Source: Roseibium sp.
GTDB taxonomy: Bacteria; Pseudomonadota; Alphaproteobacteria; Rhizobiales; Stappiaceae
DNA: 64,000 nucleotides
NCBI GenBank assembly: GCA_017643925.1
Contig: JAEPML010000020.1
Location: 1 to 64,000, forward strand
Direction of reading: 5' to 3'
The notes beneath the pieces are model-generated. The model ran no database searches. It saw only the letters and a list, made by a program, of their open reading frames with translations, and was not told where the DNA came from. The position numbers were made by a program, and so were the translations under genes. Below, one piece after another: positions 42,520 through 51,324 of the stretch. Each line of letters begins with the position of its first letter. Within the stretch, counting starts at the first letter, position 1.

Positions 42520-44298
42520 ATGAAAATGACAACCGAAGAAGCCTTCGTAAAAGTGCTTCAGATGCATGGAATTGAGCATGCCTTCGGTATTATCGGATCC
42601 GCCTTCATGCCGATTTCCGACCTGTTTCCGGAAGCCGGGATCACGTTCTGGGACTGTGCTCACGAAGGCTCCGGTGGCATGATGGCGGACGGCTTTACCC
42701 GCGCCAGCGGCAAGATGAGCATGATGATCGCGCAGAACGGACCGGGCATCACCAACTTCGTCACGGCTGTCAAAACCGCTTACTGGAACCACACGCCGTT
42801 GCTTCTGATCACGCCGCAGGCTGCCAACAAGACCATCGGTCAGGGCGGTTTCCAGGAAGTCGAACAGATGGCGCTTTTCAAGGACATGGTCGCCTATCAG
42901 GAGGAAGTCCGGGACCCGAGCCGTGTTGCGGAAGTGCTCAACCGGGTCATCCTGCAGGCGCTTCGGGCAAGTGCTCCGGCGCAGATCAACATGCCGCGCG
43001 ATTTCTGGACCCAGGTGATCGATATCGAGCTGCCGGCCATCGTCGATTTCGAACGACCGGGTGGTGGGGACACCGCTATCGCCGATGCTGCCAGACTTCT
43101 GAGCGAAGCAAAATTCCCGGTGATCCTGAACGGAGCGGGTGTGGTGCTTTCGGGCGCCATTCCATCGTCGATTGCCTTGGCCGAGCGCCTCGATGCCCCC
43201 GTATGCTGTGGCTACCAGCACAACGATGCCTTCCCGGGGTCTCATCCGCTCTTTGCCGGGCCGCTCGGATATAACGGTTCGAAAGCCGGCATGGAACTGA
43301 TCTCCCAGGCCGATGTCGTGCTCGCGCTCGGAACGAGGCTCAATCCGTTCTCGACCCTGCCGGGCTACGGCATCGACTATTGGCCGCGCGATGCCAAGAT
43401 CATTCAGGTTGATATCAACCCGGACCGGATCGGACTGACGAAACCGGTCTCCGTGGGCATTGTCGGTGACGCCAGGAAGGTTGCCGATGCCATCTTTGAA
43501 AACCTGTCCTCGTCTGCGGGCGATGCCGGCCGCGAAGAGCGCCGCCACACGATTTCCCAGACCAAGTCCAGATGGGCACAACAGCTGTCCTCGATGGATC
43601 ATGAGGATGATGACCCAGGCACGACCTGGAATGAGCGCGCACGCGCGGCCAAGCCGGAGTGGCTCAGCCCGCGCAAGGCCTGGCGGGCCATTCAGGCAGC
43701 ATTGCCAAAGGAAGCGATCATCAGCTCCGACATTGGCAACAACTGCGCGATCGGCAATGCCTATCCGACCTTCGAGGCAGGCCGCAAGTATCTGGCACCC
43801 GGTCTGTTCGGTCCATGTGGCTACGGTCTGCCGGCCATTGTCGGCGCCAAGATCGGATGTCCTGATACACCGGTTGTGGGCTTTGCAGGCGACGGCGCTT
43901 TCGGCATTGCCGTGACCGAGCTTACCGCAATCGGCCGCAGCGAATGGCCACCCATCACCATGGTTGTCTTCCGGAATTATCAGTGGGGTGCGGAGAAGCG
44001 CAATTCGACGCTCTGGTACGAAGACAATTTCGTCGGCACCGAGCTGGACGAGGATGTCAGCTATGCGGCGATCGCCCAGGCCTGCGGATTGCAGGGTGTT
44101 CAGGCACGGACGATGGATGAATTGACCCAGATGCTTGATACGGCCGTCGAAGACCAGATGAAAAACGGCAAGACAACCCTGATCGAGGTGCTGATCAACC
44201 AGGAACTGGGGGAACCCTTCCGACGTGATGCCATGAAGAAGCCGGTGGCGGTCGCGGGCATCTCGAAGTCGGACATGAGACCGCAGTCCGGCATCTGA
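42520..44298 (+). CDS. xsc: Sulfoacetaldehyde acetyltransferase
   Basis: 592 residues, the usual size of Xsc. Thiamine-diphosphate enzyme with the catalytic Glu in DCAHEGSGGMMADGF and the diphosphate/metal motif GDGAFGIAVTEL...NYQWGAEKRN. Xsc-specific stretches include GIIGSAFMPISDLFPEAGI and the C-terminal MKKPV. It converts sulfoacetaldehyde and phosphate to acetyl phosphate and sulfite in the cytoplasm, the desulfonation step of taurine dissimilation. ackA follows 17 bases later. Confidence 0.95.
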   Translation: MKMTTEEAFVKVLQMHGIEHAFGIIGSAFMPISDLFPEAGITFWDCAHEGSGGMMADGFTRASGKMSMMIAQNGPGITNFVTAVKTAYWNHTPLLLITPQAANKTIGQGGFQEVEQMALFKDMVAYQEEVRDPSRVAEVLNRVILQALRASAPAQINMPRDFWTQVIDIELPAIVDFERPGGGDTAIADAARLLSEAKFPVILNGAGVVLSGAIPSSIALAERLDAPVCCGYQHNDAFPGSHPLFAGPLGYNGSKAGMELISQADVVLALGTRLNPFSTLPGYGIDYWPRDAKIIQVDINPDRIGLTKPVSVGIVGDARKVADAIFENLSSSAGDAGREERRHTISQTKSRWAQQLSSMDHEDDDPGTTWNERARAAKPEWLSPRKAWRAIQAALPKEAIISSDIGNNCAIGNAYPTFEAGRKYLAPGLFGPCGYGLPAIVGAKIGCPDTPVVGFAGDGAFGIAVTELTAIGRSEWPPITMVVFRNYQWGAEKRNSTLWYEDNFVGTELDEDVSYAAIAQACGLQGVQARTMDELTQMLDTAVEDQMKNGKTTLIEVLINQELGEPFRRDAMKKPVAVAGISKSDMRPQSGI

Positions 44299-44315
44299 CG
44301 CGTTAGATTGCGGTT

Positions 44316-45455
44316 ATGGGAGAGACCCTTGTCCTGAATTCCGGGTCGTCATCAATCAAGTTCGCACTGTTTGATGAAAACCTGTCGAAGAAAACTCATG
44401 GAAGTGCCACCGAAATCGGTGGCGCCTCCATGCTGTCTGTGGATGGGGTTGACCGCGGCGTTTCTCTCACCAGTCATGTGGACGCCATGACGGTGATCTT
44501 GAAAGCGCTTCAGGAGAAGGGTGTCGATCCCTCGAGCCTGGCGGCAGCGGGTCACCGGGTGGTACACGGCGGGCCTCATCTGACGAAGCCCTGCCGGTTG
44601 GGTGATAGTGTTCTTGAAGAAATCGAGCGTTGTACGCCATTGGCCCCGCTCCACAATCCGCACAATCTCTCCGCGATCAGAGCGCTGGCGCAGATCGCTC
44701 CGGACCTGCCGCAATGTGCAAGCTTCGACACGGCTTTCCACACCTCGAATCCGGATGTTGCGCGACGCTATGCGCTTCCGCTGGAGGTCACGGATCCTGA
44801 CGTTCTGCGCTACGGATTTCATGGCATTTCCTATGCTGCCATGGTGCGGAAACTGCCTGACATCTCGGGCCGGAAGTTGCCGGAAAGGTTGCTCGCCCTT
44901 CACCTGGGCAACGGCGCCAGCCTGTGCGCGATCCGAAACGGCAGGTCCGTGGCAACCACGATGGGCTATTCCCCGATCGAAGGCCTGACGATGGGGACGC
45001 GGGTGGGGTCGATTGATGCCAATCTGGTCTTGAGGCTTGCCGGTCAATTCGGTGTCGAGCGCACAGGGGAAATTCTCAATAACGAGAGCGGGTTGCTGGG
45101 TCTTGGTGGAACATCCGACATGCGCGGGTTGCACGCGGAGAGCACCTCGCGATCACAATTTGCCATCGAGCATTTTTGCTATTGGGCTGTGCGCCATGCC
45201 GGGTCTATGATTTCGGCCATGGAGGGATTGGACGGCATCGCCTTCACCGGTGGCATCGGTGAAAATGATGCGGACATCCGTGGCAGAATTTTGAAAGGGC
45301 TGGCCTGGGCCGGTGCTTCTTTGAACGAAGGCTTCAATGAAGCCGGACAAGCCTGTCTGAGTGATCCGGGAGCGACCGTTTCGACCTGGATCGTGCCGGC
45401 CGAGGAGGAATGGATGATCGCCTGTGATGCCCTGTCAGTCATGGAGCCTGCCTGA
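44316..45455 (+). CDS. ackA: Acetate kinase
   Basis: 379 residues, slightly shorter than the usual ~400. ASKHA fold with the N-terminal LVLNSGSSSIKFALFD, HRVVHGG, FDTAFH, YGFHGISY and HLGNGASLCAI. It turns the acetyl phosphate made by Xsc into acetate and ATP. Many xsc operons carry pta instead, which would give acetyl-CoA directly. The soeA ATG overlaps its stop by one base. Confidence 0.92.
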   Translation: MGETLVLNSGSSSIKFALFDENLSKKTHGSATEIGGASMLSVDGVDRGVSLTSHVDAMTVILKALQEKGVDPSSLAAAGHRVVHGGPHLTKPCRLGDSVLEEIERCTPLAPLHNPHNLSAIRALAQIAPDLPQCASFDTAFHTSNPDVARRYALPLEVTDPDVLRYGFHGISYAAMVRKLPDISGRKLPERLLALHLGNGASLCAIRNGRSVATTMGYSPIEGLTMGTRVGSIDANLVLRLAGQFGVERTGEILNNESGLLGLGGTSDMRGLHAESTSRSQFAIEHFCYWAVRHAGSMISAMEGLDGIAFTGGIGENDADIRGRILKGLAWAGASLNEGFNEAGQACLSDPGATVSTWIVPAEEEWMIACDALSVMEPA

Positions 45456-48277
45456 TGGCTCATACAGAACCTTTTCTTGAGACGTCGCCGCCGGTATCCG
45501 ATGAAATCCGCAAGACCACCTGCTACATGTGCGCCTGCCGGTGCGGCATCAATGTGCATCTGAAGGACGGCAAGGTCGCCTATATCGAGGGCAATCGGGA
45601 CCACCCGGTCAACAAGGGCGTTCTATGTGCCAAGGGATCCTCCGGGATCATGCAGGTCACGGCTCCGTCTCGTCTGCGCGCACCGCTGAAACGCACCGGA
45701 CCGCGCGGGTCTGGTGCGTTTGAAGAGATCAGCTGGGAAGAAGCGCTGCAGATCGCGACCGGCTGGATGGAGCCCCTTCGCAAGTCGGCGCCGGAGAAAC
45801 TCGCGTTCTTCACCGGGCGCGACCAGTCGCAGAGCTTCACGAGCTTCTGGGCGCAGAATTTCGGCACGCCCAACTACGCGGCGCATGGCGGCTTTTGTTC
45901 CGTGAACATGGCGACGGCCGGCATCTACACGATGGGCGGTGCCTTCTGGGAATTCGGGCAGCCGGACTGGGAGCGTACACGTCTCTTCATGATATTCGGG
46001 GTGGCCGAGGATCATGATTCCAACCCGATCAAGATGGGTCTCGGAAAACTCAAGGGGAACGGTGGCAAGGTCATCGGCGTCAACCCGATCCGCTCCGGAT
46101 ACAATGCCATTGCTGATGAGTGGGTCGGTATCACGCCCGGGACAGACGGTCTTTTCATTCTCTCCCTGGTCCACGAGCTGCTGAAGTCCGGCAAGATCGA
46201 TCTGGAATATCTGACCCGCTTCACGAACGCGCCGTGTCTCATCAACGAAGACCCGGCTTCCGAGGAACACGGCCTTCTACTGCGGGACGCCGACGGCAAG
46301 CCAATCGTGATCGATCGCGCCAGCGGCAAGCCCATGGCTTTCGACGCCAAGGGCGTGCGCCCGGATCTGGCGGCACAATTCGAACAGGATGGTCACACCC
46401 ATCGCACCGTGTTCCAGCACCTGGCGGAGCGTTATCTGTCAGATGATTACAGCCCCGAAGCTGTTGCAGACAAATGTGGTGTTCCTGCCGGACGCATCAG
46501 GGCCATCGCTGCAGAGCTGGCGCGTGTTGCATTGGAAGAAGCCTTCGAGCTCGATCAGGCTTGGACGGATTTTCGCGGCGAGCGCCATGAAAAGATGGTC
46601 GGGCGACCGGTCAGCTTTCACGCCATGCGCGGGATCTCCGCCCATTCCAACGGCTTCCAGACCTGTCGTGCGCTCCATGTTCTCCAGATCCTGCTGGGCA
46701 CCGTTGAGGTCCCCGGAGGGTTCCGGTTCAAACCGCCCTATCCCAAGCCGGTCGAGGCCCACCCGACACCGCATTGCCATTCAAAACCGGATTGTCCGCT
46801 TGACGGTCCCCATCTCGGTTTCGTCCGCGGCCCGGATGACCTGGCGCTGAAGGAAGACGGTTCACCGGCCCGCATTGACAAGGCGTTCACCTGGGAAAAC
46901 CCGATGTCCGCCCACGGGCTGATGCATATGGTGATCTCCAACGCCCATGCCGGGGATCCCTACAAGATCGATACGCTGTTCCTCTACATGGCGAACATGG
47001 CGTGGAATTCTTCCATGAACACCAAGGGTGTCATGGACATGCTCACGGACAAGGATGAGAACGGCGACTATGTCATTCCTCGGATCATCTATTCCGATGC
47101 CTATTCCTCCGAGATGGTTGCCTATGCCGACCTGATCCTGCCGGACACGACCTACCTGGAGCGTCATGACTGTATCAGCCTGCTCGACAGGCCGATCTGC
47201 GAGGCGGACGGTGCGGCGGACGCGATCCGGTGGCCGGTCATCGAACCGGACCGGGATGTGCGTGGTTTCCAGTCCGTACTGATCGATCTCGGTGCGCGTC
47301 TTGGCCTGCCCGGTTTCGTCAATGAAGATGGCAGTGCCAAGTACGAGGACTATGCGGACTACATCGTCAATCACGAACGCCGACCCGGAATTGGACCGCT
47401 CGCCGGGTTCAGGGGGGATGGCGGCCAGACGGGCCGCGGTGGCGTCAATCCGGACCAGATGGACAGATACATCGAGAACGGCGGGTTTTTCATAGAGCAC
47501 GTCCCGGATGAAGCTGCTTTCTACAAGCCCTGGAACGAGGCCTATCAGGACTGGGCCGTCGGACTTGGCTTTTACGACAAGCCTCAACCCTATCTTTTCC
47601 AGCTCTATGTCGAACCGCTGCGCCGGTTCCAGCTGGCCGCCGAGGGGCACGGAAAGAGGCAGCCGCCAGATCATCTGAGGGCACAGATCCGGGAGAAGCT
47701 GGATCCCCTGCCGATTTGGTATCCGCCGCTCGAAGACGATCATGTTTCGGAAACGGATTACCCGGTCCATGCGCTGACCCAGCGGCCAATGGCCATGTAC
47801 CATTCCTGGGGCAGCCAGAATGCCTGGTTGCGCCAGATCCATGGCCAGAACCCGCTTTATGTGTCCAGCAAGATCTGGAAGGAGAACGGGTTCCGGGATG
47901 GGGACTGGGCCAGGGTGACCTCGGTTCATGGCGAGATCACGGTTCCGGTCGCCCACATGGCGGCACTGAATGACGACACGGTCTGGACGTGGAACGCGAT
48001 AGGCAAGCGCAAGGGAGCCTGGGCCCTTGATGAAGATGCGCCAGAAGCGACCAGGGGTTTCTTGCTGAACCACCTGATCCATGAATTGTTGCCCGCGCGC
48101 GGCGATGGATTGCGCTGGTCCAACTCGGACCCCATCACGGGCCAGGCAGCCTGGTTCGACCTTCGGGTCAGGATTGAAAAAGCAGACCGGCAAGCGGAGA
48201 GCCAGCCAGTGTTCAAGGGACAGAACTCACCCGTCGGCAAGGGACCGGACGTCGTTCGGCAGAAGGTGCGCCCATGA
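45455..48277 (+). CDS. soeA: Sulfite dehydrogenase (quinone), molybdopterin subunit SoeA
   Basis: 940 residues of the DMSO-reductase family. The N-terminal [4Fe-4S] motif is Cys23, Cys26, Cys30 and Cys58 (CYMCACRC...GVLCAKG). Molybdopterin-binding segments include FGVAEDHDSNPIKMG and the C-terminal YHSWGSQNAWLRQIHGQNPLYV. No Tat leader is present, so the enzyme faces the cytoplasm, as described for SoeABC, which oxidises sulfite from sulfonate breakdown to sulfate and passes electrons to quinone. Position directly after xsc-ackA strongly favours SoeA over formate dehydrogenase or polysulfide reductase. Confidence 0.9.
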   Translation: MAHTEPFLETSPPVSDEIRKTTCYMCACRCGINVHLKDGKVAYIEGNRDHPVNKGVLCAKGSSGIMQVTAPSRLRAPLKRTGPRGSGAFEEISWEEALQIATGWMEPLRKSAPEKLAFFTGRDQSQSFTSFWAQNFGTPNYAAHGGFCSVNMATAGIYTMGGAFWEFGQPDWERTRLFMIFGVAEDHDSNPIKMGLGKLKGNGGKVIGVNPIRSGYNAIADEWVGITPGTDGLFILSLVHELLKSGKIDLEYLTRFTNAPCLINEDPASEEHGLLLRDADGKPIVIDRASGKPMAFDAKGVRPDLAAQFEQDGHTHRTVFQHLAERYLSDDYSPEAVADKCGVPAGRIRAIAAELARVALEEAFELDQAWTDFRGERHEKMVGRPVSFHAMRGISAHSNGFQTCRALHVLQILLGTVEVPGGFRFKPPYPKPVEAHPTPHCHSKPDCPLDGPHLGFVRGPDDLALKEDGSPARIDKAFTWENPMSAHGLMHMVISNAHAGDPYKIDTLFLYMANMAWNSSMNTKGVMDMLTDKDENGDYVIPRIIYSDAYSSEMVAYADLILPDTTYLERHDCISLLDRPICEADGAADAIRWPVIEPDRDVRGFQSVLIDLGARLGLPGFVNEDGSAKYEDYADYIVNHERRPGIGPLAGFRGDGGQTGRGGVNPDQMDRYIENGGFFIEHVPDEAAFYKPWNEAYQDWAVGLGFYDKPQPYLFQLYVEPLRRFQLAAEGHGKRQPPDHLRAQIREKLDPLPIWYPPLEDDHVSETDYPVHALTQRPMAMYHSWGSQNAWLRQIHGQNPLYVSSKIWKENGFRDGDWARVTSVHGEITVPVAHMAALNDDTVWTWNAIGKRKGAWALDEDAPEATRGFLLNHLIHELLPARGDGLRWSNSDPITGQAAWFDLRVRIEKADRQAESQPVFKGQNSPVGKGPDVVRQKVRP

Positions 48278-49020
48278 CACAATTGCCTGCACAGACACAG
48301 AAGAAACTCGGTCTGGTCATAGACCTGGACACCTGCGTCGGCTGCCATGCCTGCGTGATCGCCTGCAAAGGGTGGAACACGGAGAATTACGGGGCACCGC
48401 TCAGCGACATGGATGCATATGGAGGTGATCCGGTCGGCTCGTTCCTGAACCGGATCCACTCCTTCGAGGTTCAGCCCGAAAAGGGCCCGGCCCAGACAAT
48501 CCATTTCCCGAAATCCTGCCTTCACTGCGAAGACGCGCCCTGTGTGACGGTCTGTCCGACCGGCGCGAGCTACAAGCGGAGTGAAGACGGCATTGTTCTG
48601 GTCAATGAGGACGCCTGTATCGGTTGCGGTCTGTGCGCCTGGGCCTGTCCTTATGGTGCGCGCGAACTGGACCAGGCGGAGGGCGTCATGAAGAAATGCA
48701 CGCTCTGCGTCGACCGCATCTACAATGAAAACCTCGAGGAAGTGGATCGCGTTCCGGCCTGTGTCCGGACGTGCCCTGCGGGCGCGCGGCATTTCGGGGA
48801 TTTCGCTGATCCTCAGAGCAACGTGTCGCAACTGGTCAGGGAACGCGGCGGTATCGATCTGATGCCGGAACAGGGAACCAGGCCGGTCAACAAGTACCTG
48901 CCGCCACGCCCCAAGGACACCATGAAAGAACTTGGCGCTGACGCTGCCGACATGTCACCGGTCACGGGAAATCCGAAAGGCTTCCTGGGTTGGCTCGACA
49001 AGGCATTGGAGGCGCTCTGA
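48274..49020 (+). CDS. soeB: Sulfite dehydrogenase (quinone), iron-sulfur subunit SoeB
   Basis: 248 residues. Four Cys clusters of the DmsB/NrfC type: CVGCHACVIACKGWN, CLHCEDAPCVTVCPTGA, CIGCGLCAWACPYGA and KKCTLCVDRI...CVRTCPAGA, enough for four [4Fe-4S] clusters. It links SoeA to the membrane subunit. Its ATG overlaps the soeA stop by 4 bases. Confidence 0.92.
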   Translation: MTQLPAQTQKKLGLVIDLDTCVGCHACVIACKGWNTENYGAPLSDMDAYGGDPVGSFLNRIHSFEVQPEKGPAQTIHFPKSCLHCEDAPCVTVCPTGASYKRSEDGIVLVNEDACIGCGLCAWACPYGARELDQAEGVMKKCTLCVDRIYNENLEEVDRVPACVRTCPAGARHFGDFADPQSNVSQLVRERGGIDLMPEQGTRPVNKYLPPRPKDTMKELGADAADMSPVTGNPKGFLGWLDKALEAL

Positions 49021-49907
49021 TGCATCCGGCTCCTTCCGTCATCATTTTCACCGTCCTGTCCGGCCTCGGGTTCGGCTACCTGACATGGCTCGGTCTCGGC
49101 TTCCCGGCAGTGACCGGCTGGACAGCGTTTTTCTGTTTTGCGATTGCCTTTGCAACCGCCGTCGGCGGACTCGTTTCTGCGAGTTTTCATCTCGGCAATC
49201 CGCAGCGCGCCCTGAAGGCCTTCACCCAGTGGAAGACCAGTTGGCTGTCGCGGGAAGCGTGGATCTCGGTCCTCGCACTCATTGTCATGGGGCTTTACGG
49301 GTTCTGCGCTGTCTTTCTGGACATGCTTGTGGCACCGCTCGGCCTGCTCGGAGCGGTTCTGAGCATCGCAACGGTGTTTTCGACCGCAATGATCTATGCG
49401 CAGTTGAAGACGGTGCCCCGGTGGAATCACTGGCTTACGCCTGCCCACATGGTGAGCGTATCCCTGGCAGGTGGTGCGGTTCTGGCACTGCAGTGGCGTG
49501 CAGCGCTTATCTTGTTGGTCATTGCGGGGGCACTTCAGGCCTTGCACTGGATTCTGGGAGATCGCCGTTTTGCAGAGCGGGGTCACTCAGCGGAAACGGC
49601 TACGGGCCTTGGTTCGATCGGCAGCGTCAGGATGTTCGAACCGCCGCATACGGGCACCAATTACCTGCTCAAGGAAATGGTGCACAAGGTGGGCCGCAAA
49701 CACGCTCAGAAACTGCGTGTCATCGGATTTATCGCTTTGATCCTGGTGCCGCTTGTCGTCGTGCTGGCCGCGCCGGCAAATCCGTTTACCGCCGCCGTCG
49801 CGACACTCTCCTATCTCGTCGGCGCCTTTGCATCGAGGTGGCTGTTTTTTGCAGAGGCCGAACATGTAGTCGGCCTCTACTATGATGGCGGCGCAAAGGC
49901 GTCCTGA
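49020..49907 (+). CDS. soeC: Sulfite dehydrogenase (quinone), membrane anchor SoeC
   Basis: 295 residues from the ATG that overlaps the soeB stop (TGATG). DmsC-type membrane protein with about eight helices. PSVIIFTVLSGLGFGYLTWLGLG starts the first; a later SASFHLGNPQRALKAFTQWKTSWLSREAW is the conserved DmsC/SoeC loop. It anchors SoeAB at the cytoplasmic face and donates electrons to the quinone pool. Its stop abuts the stop of the convergent guaD gene with no gap. Confidence 0.9.
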   Translation: MHPAPSVIIFTVLSGLGFGYLTWLGLGFPAVTGWTAFFCFAIAFATAVGGLVSASFHLGNPQRALKAFTQWKTSWLSREAWISVLALIVMGLYGFCAVFLDMLVAPLGLLGAVLSIATVFSTAMIYAQLKTVPRWNHWLTPAHMVSVSLAGGAVLALQWRAALILLVIAGALQALHWILGDRRFAERGHSAETATGLGSIGSVRMFEPPHTGTNYLLKEMVHKVGRKHAQKLRVIGFIALILVPLVVVLAAPANPFTAAVATLSYLVGAFASRWLFFAEAEHVVGLYYDGGAKAS

Positions 49908-51257
49908 TCAGGACACGAGCGCCCGCGCGCCTTCCTGCATGGAATAGGAAAGGGCCTTGCCGCCCTTCTGGGCTCGACCGGCAACATAGACTTCGTCGAT
50001 GGTACGGTCGTCGCCAAGCATCTGCAGCACGAAAAGCTCCTCGCTCAGCGAGGTAGCCCGCTCCATGCGCAGCGCCATAGCGTCCGTTGCCCGTGAGTTC
50101 AGAACCACGATGTCGGCTTCCGTTCCCGGATCCAGCGTGCCGATCTTGTCCTCAAGGCCAAGTGCAACGGCATTTCCGCGCGTGATCCAGTGGAACGCCT
50201 GAAGGGGATGCAGCTTTTGGTCCTGCAATTGCAGGATCTTGTAGCCTTCGTTGAGCGTCTGAAGCATGGAATAGCTTGTGCCGGCGCCGATATCGGTTGC
50301 GATTGCATTGACGATGCCCTTGGCCTTCAGACCGGCATCATCGAAGAGACCGCTGCCAAGGAAGAGGTTCGATGTCGGGCAGAAGACCGGGCGCGCACCT
50401 GTTTCGGCAAGTGCATCGATTTCGCGCGGTTCCAGATGAATGGAATGGCCGAGCAGCATCTTGTCGCTGAGAAGGCCGTAACTTTGATAGACATCGAGAT
50501 AGTCCCGGGCCTCGGGATAGAGTTCCAGCGTGTAGGCAATCTCGTTCCGGTTTTCTGACAGGTGCGTCTGGACGAAGCAATCCGGGTGTTCCGTCACGAG
50601 CGCTCCGGCGGTTGCCATCTGTTCCGGCGTTGACGTGATCGCGAAACGGGGTGTGATCGCGTAATGCGCACGACCCTTGCCGTGCCACTTTGCGATCAGT
50701 TCCTTGCTGTCGTCATAGCCGCTTTGTGGCGTATCCCTCAGACCGTCCGGCGCATTCCGGTCCATCAGAACCTTGCCACCGATCACGCGCATGTTGCGTT
50801 GCTCTGCTTCCTCGAAATAGGCGTTGGCAGATCCCTTGTGCACGGAACAATAGGCAACGCTTGTCGTTGTGCCGTGATTGATCAGGAGGTCGAAGAAGCG
50901 GCAGGCCATCGCCGACGCGTGTCCTTCGTCGGCAAAGCGCGTTTCTTCCGGGAAGGTATAGGTGTTCAGCCAATCGAGCAGCTGTGCACCCCAGGAGGCG
51001 ATGATCTGTACCTGGGGGAAATGAATATGCGTGTCGATGAACCCGGCAGTGAGAAGATGCGGCCGGTGATCGACGATCTGGGCATCTCTTGCCTCGGCGA
51101 CAACCTCGCTGTAGGTGCCTCTTGCGAGGATCACGCCGTTTTCGACAAGCAGCGCACCGTCTTTGATATAGACGTGGGATGAGGTGTCATCCACGGATTG
51201 CGGCTCGGATTGAAAGGTGAGAATGCGTCCGCGAAGCAACAGGCGATCAGAGGGCAT
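49908..51257 (-). CDS. guaD: Guanine deaminase
   Basis: 449 residues from the ATG at 51257; the frame is open to 51332, but those codons cross a hairpin and overlap the permease stop. Amidohydrolase fold with the metal-site motif TAGFIDTHIHFPQ, the guanine deaminase pattern GAQLLDWLNTYTFPEE, then QTHLSEN, LGHSIHL and a conserved Asp in AIATDIGAG. It converts guanine to xanthine, the substrate of the xdh genes to its right. Confidence 0.92.
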   Translation of the reverse strand: MPSDRLLLRGRILTFQSEPQSVDDTSSHVYIKDGALLVENGVILARGTYSEVVAEARDAQIVDHRPHLLTAGFIDTHIHFPQVQIIASWGAQLLDWLNTYTFPEETRFADEGHASAMACRFFDLLINHGTTTSVAYCSVHKGSANAYFEEAEQRNMRVIGGKVLMDRNAPDGLRDTPQSGYDDSKELIAKWHGKGRAHYAITPRFAITSTPEQMATAGALVTEHPDCFVQTHLSENRNEIAYTLELYPEARDYLDVYQSYGLLSDKMLLGHSIHLEPREIDALAETGARPVFCPTSNLFLGSGLFDDAGLKAKGIVNAIATDIGAGTSYSMLQTLNEGYKILQLQDQKLHPLQAFHWITRGNAVALGLEDKIGTLDPGTEADIVVLNSRATDAMALRMERATSLSEELFVLQMLGDDRTIDEVYVAGRAQKGGKALSYSMQEGARALVS

Positions 51258-51281
51258 TTGCAGGGTCCAGTCTGTGTAGAA

Positions 51282-51306
51282 ATCGGGGCGGCAGGGCCGC
51301 CCCGAT
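51282..51306 (-). terminator. Hairpin between the NCS2 permease gene and guaD
   Basis: ATCGGGGCGG and CCGCCCCGAT are exact 10-base arms around a 5-base loop, then TTTCT on the minus strand. It probably attenuates transcription into guaD and supports the internal guaD start. Confidence 0.6.
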
Positions 51307-51324
51307 GAAAGTCGGGTTTGGGTG

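Noticed and set aside
46862..48193. 443-codon open frame on the minus strand
   Set aside because: Antisense to soeA; no family resemblance.
45455..49907. Formate dehydrogenase or polysulfide/DMSO reductase
   Set aside because: The three subunits share those families, but the lack of a Tat leader and the direct linkage to xsc-ackA fit SoeABC better.
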